NCBI GenBank assembly: GCA_037968835.1
Contig: JBBKWG010000189.1
Location: forward strand, 1 to 5,733
Length of the DNA stretch: 5,733 bases
From: JBBKWG01 sp037968835
GTDB taxonomy: Bacteria; Pseudomonadota; Alphaproteobacteria; Rhodobacterales; Rhodobacteraceae
Direction of reading: 5' to 3'
Each line of letters opens with the position of its first letter. Within the stretch, counting starts at the first letter, position 1. Below the pieces are notes generated by a model. The model did not search any database. It was not told where the DNA came from and saw only the letters and a list, made by a program, of their open reading frames with translations. Shown in pieces: positions 5,370-5,733 of this stretch. The position numbers and the translations under genes are program-made.

Positions 5370-5404
5370 AAGCGCCGGGTTTGCGAGAGACCCGGCGCTT
5401 TTCT
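5370..5404 (+). terminator. Rho-independent terminator of the CsbD gene, probably bidirectional
   Basis: AAGCGCCGGGT (5370-5380) and ACCCGGCGCTT (5390-5400) form a perfect 11-bp stem with a 9-base loop, followed by TTCT so that the transcript ends in TTTTCT. It lies 55 bases after the CsbD stop. On the minus strand the same stem is followed by CCC and then TTTTTA (5366-5361), so it can also end transcripts of the convergent lysine-rich gene, whose stop lies 27 bases away. Confidence 0.85.
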
Positions 5405-5426
5405 GCGTTTATATACGCTTTTCGGC

Positions 5427-5558
5427 CTATTTGATCTTTTTTCCAGCGATAACCGTATCGGATTTTCCGGCATTGGCATTGGCTGTTGCCAGCACCTTCT
5501 GCTTTTCCTTCTTCGGTTTCTTCGCTTCCTTGTTGCCGCGATTTTTATCTTTGGACAT
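5427..5558 (-). CDS. Small lysine-rich conserved hypothetical protein, 43 residues
   Basis: On the minus strand ATG at 5558-5556 opens a 43-codon frame that ends with TAG at 5429-5427. The product starts MSKDKNRGNKEAKKPKKEKQ and ends TVIAGKKIK. Thirteen of the 43 residues are lysine, mostly within residues 3-21, so it is strongly basic and probably largely disordered. Similar short proteins (KNRGNKEAKKPKKEK plus an IAGKK-type tail) are, from memory, annotated as hypothetical in alphaproteobacteria. AGGAG (plus-strand CTCCT at 5567-5571) lies 8 bases upstream, a strong ribosome binding site. It is convergent with the CsbD gene and shares its terminator. The sequence suggests nucleic-acid or ribosome binding by charge only. 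Plus-strand frames over this stretch are shadows with improbable composition. Confidence 0.8.
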   Translation of the reverse strand: MSKDKNRGNKEAKKPKKEKQKVLATANANAGKSDTVIAGKKIK

Positions 5559-5578
5559 CTGGGTTTCTCCTGAACTTT

Positions 5579-5601
5579 CCCGGCGTCGGCGGAATGCCGG
5601 G
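5579..5601 (-). promoter_or_regulatory. Hairpin just upstream of the ribosome binding site of the lysine-rich gene
   Basis: CCCGGC (5579-5584) and GCCGGG (5596-5601) form a 6-bp GC stem with an 11-base loop. On the minus-strand mRNA the hairpin ends seven bases before the AGGAG ribosome binding site. It may protect the 5' end or affect translation; no T run follows, so it is not a terminator. Confidence 0.3.
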
Positions 5602-5630
5602 CGGGTCGTTGCGTCAGAAGATCAGGGTTG

Positions 5631-5646
5631 CCTGAGCACGCTCAGG
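5631..5646. repeat. Perfect 16-bp palindrome (7-2-7), inner
   Basis: CCTGAGC (5631-5637) and GCTCAGG (5640-5646) are perfect inverted copies around AC. It lies 35 bases, centre to centre, from a second 7-2-7 palindrome at 5666-5681. The two-base spacer is short for an RNA loop and suits a dimeric protein binding site, although a 6-bp stem with a 4-base loop is also possible in the leader RNA. Confidence 0.4.
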
Positions 5647-5665
5647 GCGATGATCCTTTGGGGCA

Positions 5666-5681
5666 GCAGACCGGGGTCTGC
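5666..5681. repeat. Perfect 16-bp palindrome (7-2-7) at the predicted start site
   Basis: GCAGACC (5666-5672) and GGTCTGC (5675-5681) are perfect inverted copies around GG. It overlaps the transcription start predicted (about 5681) for the minus-strand gene, a typical place for a repressor operator. Its arms differ in sequence from those of the palindrome at 5631-5646. No regulator family is recognisable from the arms. Confidence 0.4.
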
Positions 5682-5687
5682 ACAACG

Positions 5688-5716
5688 AATCTATGCCTGA
5701 CAGGGGAGTGTCGCAA
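5688..5716 (-). promoter_or_regulatory. Possible sigma70-type promoter of the lysine-rich gene
   Basis: On the minus strand TTGCGA (5716-5711) and TAGATT (5693-5688) are separated by 17 bases; each matches 4 of 6 consensus bases. Transcription would start near 5681, giving a leader of about 120 bases that contains two palindromes and a hairpin. The remaining bases to 5733 show no supportable gene. Confidence 0.3.
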
Positions 5717-5733
5717 GGGGCGTGTGGAGCGGG

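Noticed and set aside
5431..5700. Plus-strand 89-codon frame rich in Phe, Ser and Leu near the right end
   Set aside because: It is the antisense shadow of the lysine-rich gene (Lys codons read backwards give Phe and Leu) and has no ribosome binding site.
1..5733. Mobile elements, CRISPR arrays, tRNA or rRNA genes, defence systems
   Set aside because: I looked for transposase or integrase motifs, regularly spaced repeats, tRNA cloverleaf arms and long terminal inverted repeats and saw none.

Overview
The window looks like chromosomal DNA of an alphaproteobacterium, most likely a member of the Rhodobacterales (Rhodobacter/Roseobacter relatives). The reasons are high GC with strong third-position GC, short intergenic gaps, a proS end followed by a LolC/E-type permease and lolD (with an alphaproteobacterial Walker A, APSGAGKST), an MttB-family methyltransferase of the type common in marine Rhodobacteraceae, and a small CsbD protein. 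This assignment is inference from gene content; no marker gene is complete enough to name a genus.

Layout, left to right. 1-138 is the C-terminal end of prolyl-tRNA synthetase. 139-388 is a leader region with a plausible sigma70-type promoter, a 29-codon ORF with a good ribosome binding site, and a perfect hairpin inside that ORF. 389-1918 encodes a non-pyrrolysine MttB-family corrinoid-dependent methyltransferase. 2021-3304 and 3297-3983 encode the inner-membrane permease and ATPase of the lipoprotein-releasing Lol transporter, overlapping by 8 bases. 3984-4240 holds a minus-strand remnant that resembles the N-terminus of a YdcZ/DUF606-type DMT transporter, followed by a promoter with a near-perfect Fnr/Crp-family box. 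4241-4642 and 4644-5039 encode two paralogous periplasmic c-type cytochromes separated by one base. 5102-5314 encodes a CsbD-family stress protein preceded by an EcfG-like promoter. A strong terminator at 5370-5404 is shared with a convergent 43-residue lysine-rich protein on the minus strand (5427-5558). The last 175 bases are the leader of that gene, with two perfect 7-2-7 palindromes and a third inverted repeat.

How the genes work together. The Lol pair is one unit: the permease (probably a homodimer, since only one is seen) and LolD extract lipoproteins from the inner membrane for transfer to LolA. The two cytochromes form a second transcription unit. Its Fnr-like box sits exactly 41.5 bases upstream of the start predicted from the -10 element, which suggests induction under oxygen limitation or nitrogen oxides. 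CsbD and the lysine-rich protein are convergent small genes, probably stress-related in the first case and unknown in the second. No multigene defence or mobile system is visible. Most of the window is ordinary core genome, and the interest lies in the regulatory sequences and the small genes.
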